Source: Crocosphaera sp. (GTDB lineage: Bacteria; Cyanobacteriota; Cyanobacteriia; Cyanobacteriales; Microcystaceae). From it: a stretch of DNA of 52,881 nt. Both the position numbers and the translations under genes were made by a program. The DNA lies in contig JASJDN010000021.1 of the NCBI GenBank assembly GCA_030065205.1, positions 1 to 52,881 on the forward strand, in the 5' to 3' direction. Positions 52,827 through 52,881 of this stretch are shown piece by piece. The notes beneath the pieces are model-generated. The model was not told where the DNA came from and did not search any database. It saw only the letters and a program-made list of their open reading frames with translations. Position 1 is the stretch's first letter. Every line of letters starts with the position of its first letter.

Positions 52827-52881
52827 TGAACATCGACTTATGAAAAAGCATTAAGTGGTATCATGATGCCGTTGTTCTTCG

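Overview
The window looks like chromosomal DNA of a unicellular, probably nitrogen-fixing cyanobacterium of the Crocosphaera/Cyanothece group. The grounds are AT-rich DNA with many copies of the HIP1 octamer GCGATCGC, a carboxysome shell gene (ccmP), an NDH-1 subunit gene (ndhD), the hopanoid gene hpnJ, cyanobacterial families (DUF3352, Uma2, DUF6887/6888) and several families of short dispersed palindromic repeats. The genus is inferred from overall gene style; no marker gene was compared.

Layout. 1-3.9 kb: phasin-like gene, a 108-bp dispersed repeat, and a minus-strand operon lptA-lptB-lptF/G-gatD for LPS export and peptidoglycan amidation. 4.1-7.4 kb: surface-glycan genes (NKWYS/sulfotransferase-like, SGNH-like, MBOAT). 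7.5-11.4 kb: a 1314-aa GAF/PAS/GGDEF/EAL c-di-GMP protein. 11.6-18 kb: an accessory island of toxin-antitoxin (TA) modules and relics: a dead antitoxin/ParE-like pair, MntA-HepT, HicBA, DUF433/DUF5615, an orphan Phd antitoxin, a pentapeptide protein and an orphan VapB-like antitoxin. It ends in a two-gene TIR plus membrane-protein operon. 18.1-21.3 kb: carB. 21.3-24.5 kb: a second island bounded by carB's 3' end and a decayed copy of that end. It holds an unannotated DUF6888 gene with an ATT codon at its start, DUF6887, a truncated BrnA-like antitoxin, an AIPR-type phage-resistance gene with one in-frame stop, and a second BrnA fragment. 24.5-27.4 kb: a lamin-tail-domain protein and uvrB. 27.4-29.8 kb: a small membrane ORF, repeats and a PIN toxin/antitoxin pair between long direct repeats. 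29.8-37.7 kb: hpnJ, DUF3352, cysK, mrdA (PBP2) and mnmD. 37.7-39.7 kb: an aminotransferase gene flanked by palindromic repeats, one split by a nested MITE. 39.7-42.6 kb: a membrane diguanylate cyclase divergent from a PhnD-type lipoprotein. 42.7-46.4 kb: a DUF697 GTPase and ergothioneine genes (egtD plus an OvoA-like sulfoxide synthase). 46.8-49.1 kb: a TgpA-like transglutaminase with no catalytic cysteine. 49.4-52.7 kb: Uma2, ndhD and ccmP.

Most striking pattern: three separate defence/TA cassettes (MntA-HepT, the AIPR gene, the PIN pair) each lie between imperfect direct repeats of about 70-120 bp. Each pair derives from a neighbouring gene or intergenic element. No transposase or integrase gene is visible. 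This suggests cassettes that enter or leave by recombination between short duplications. The TIR/membrane-protein pair is the best candidate for an undescribed intact defence system. The pseudo-transglutaminase is the clearest protein-level oddity.
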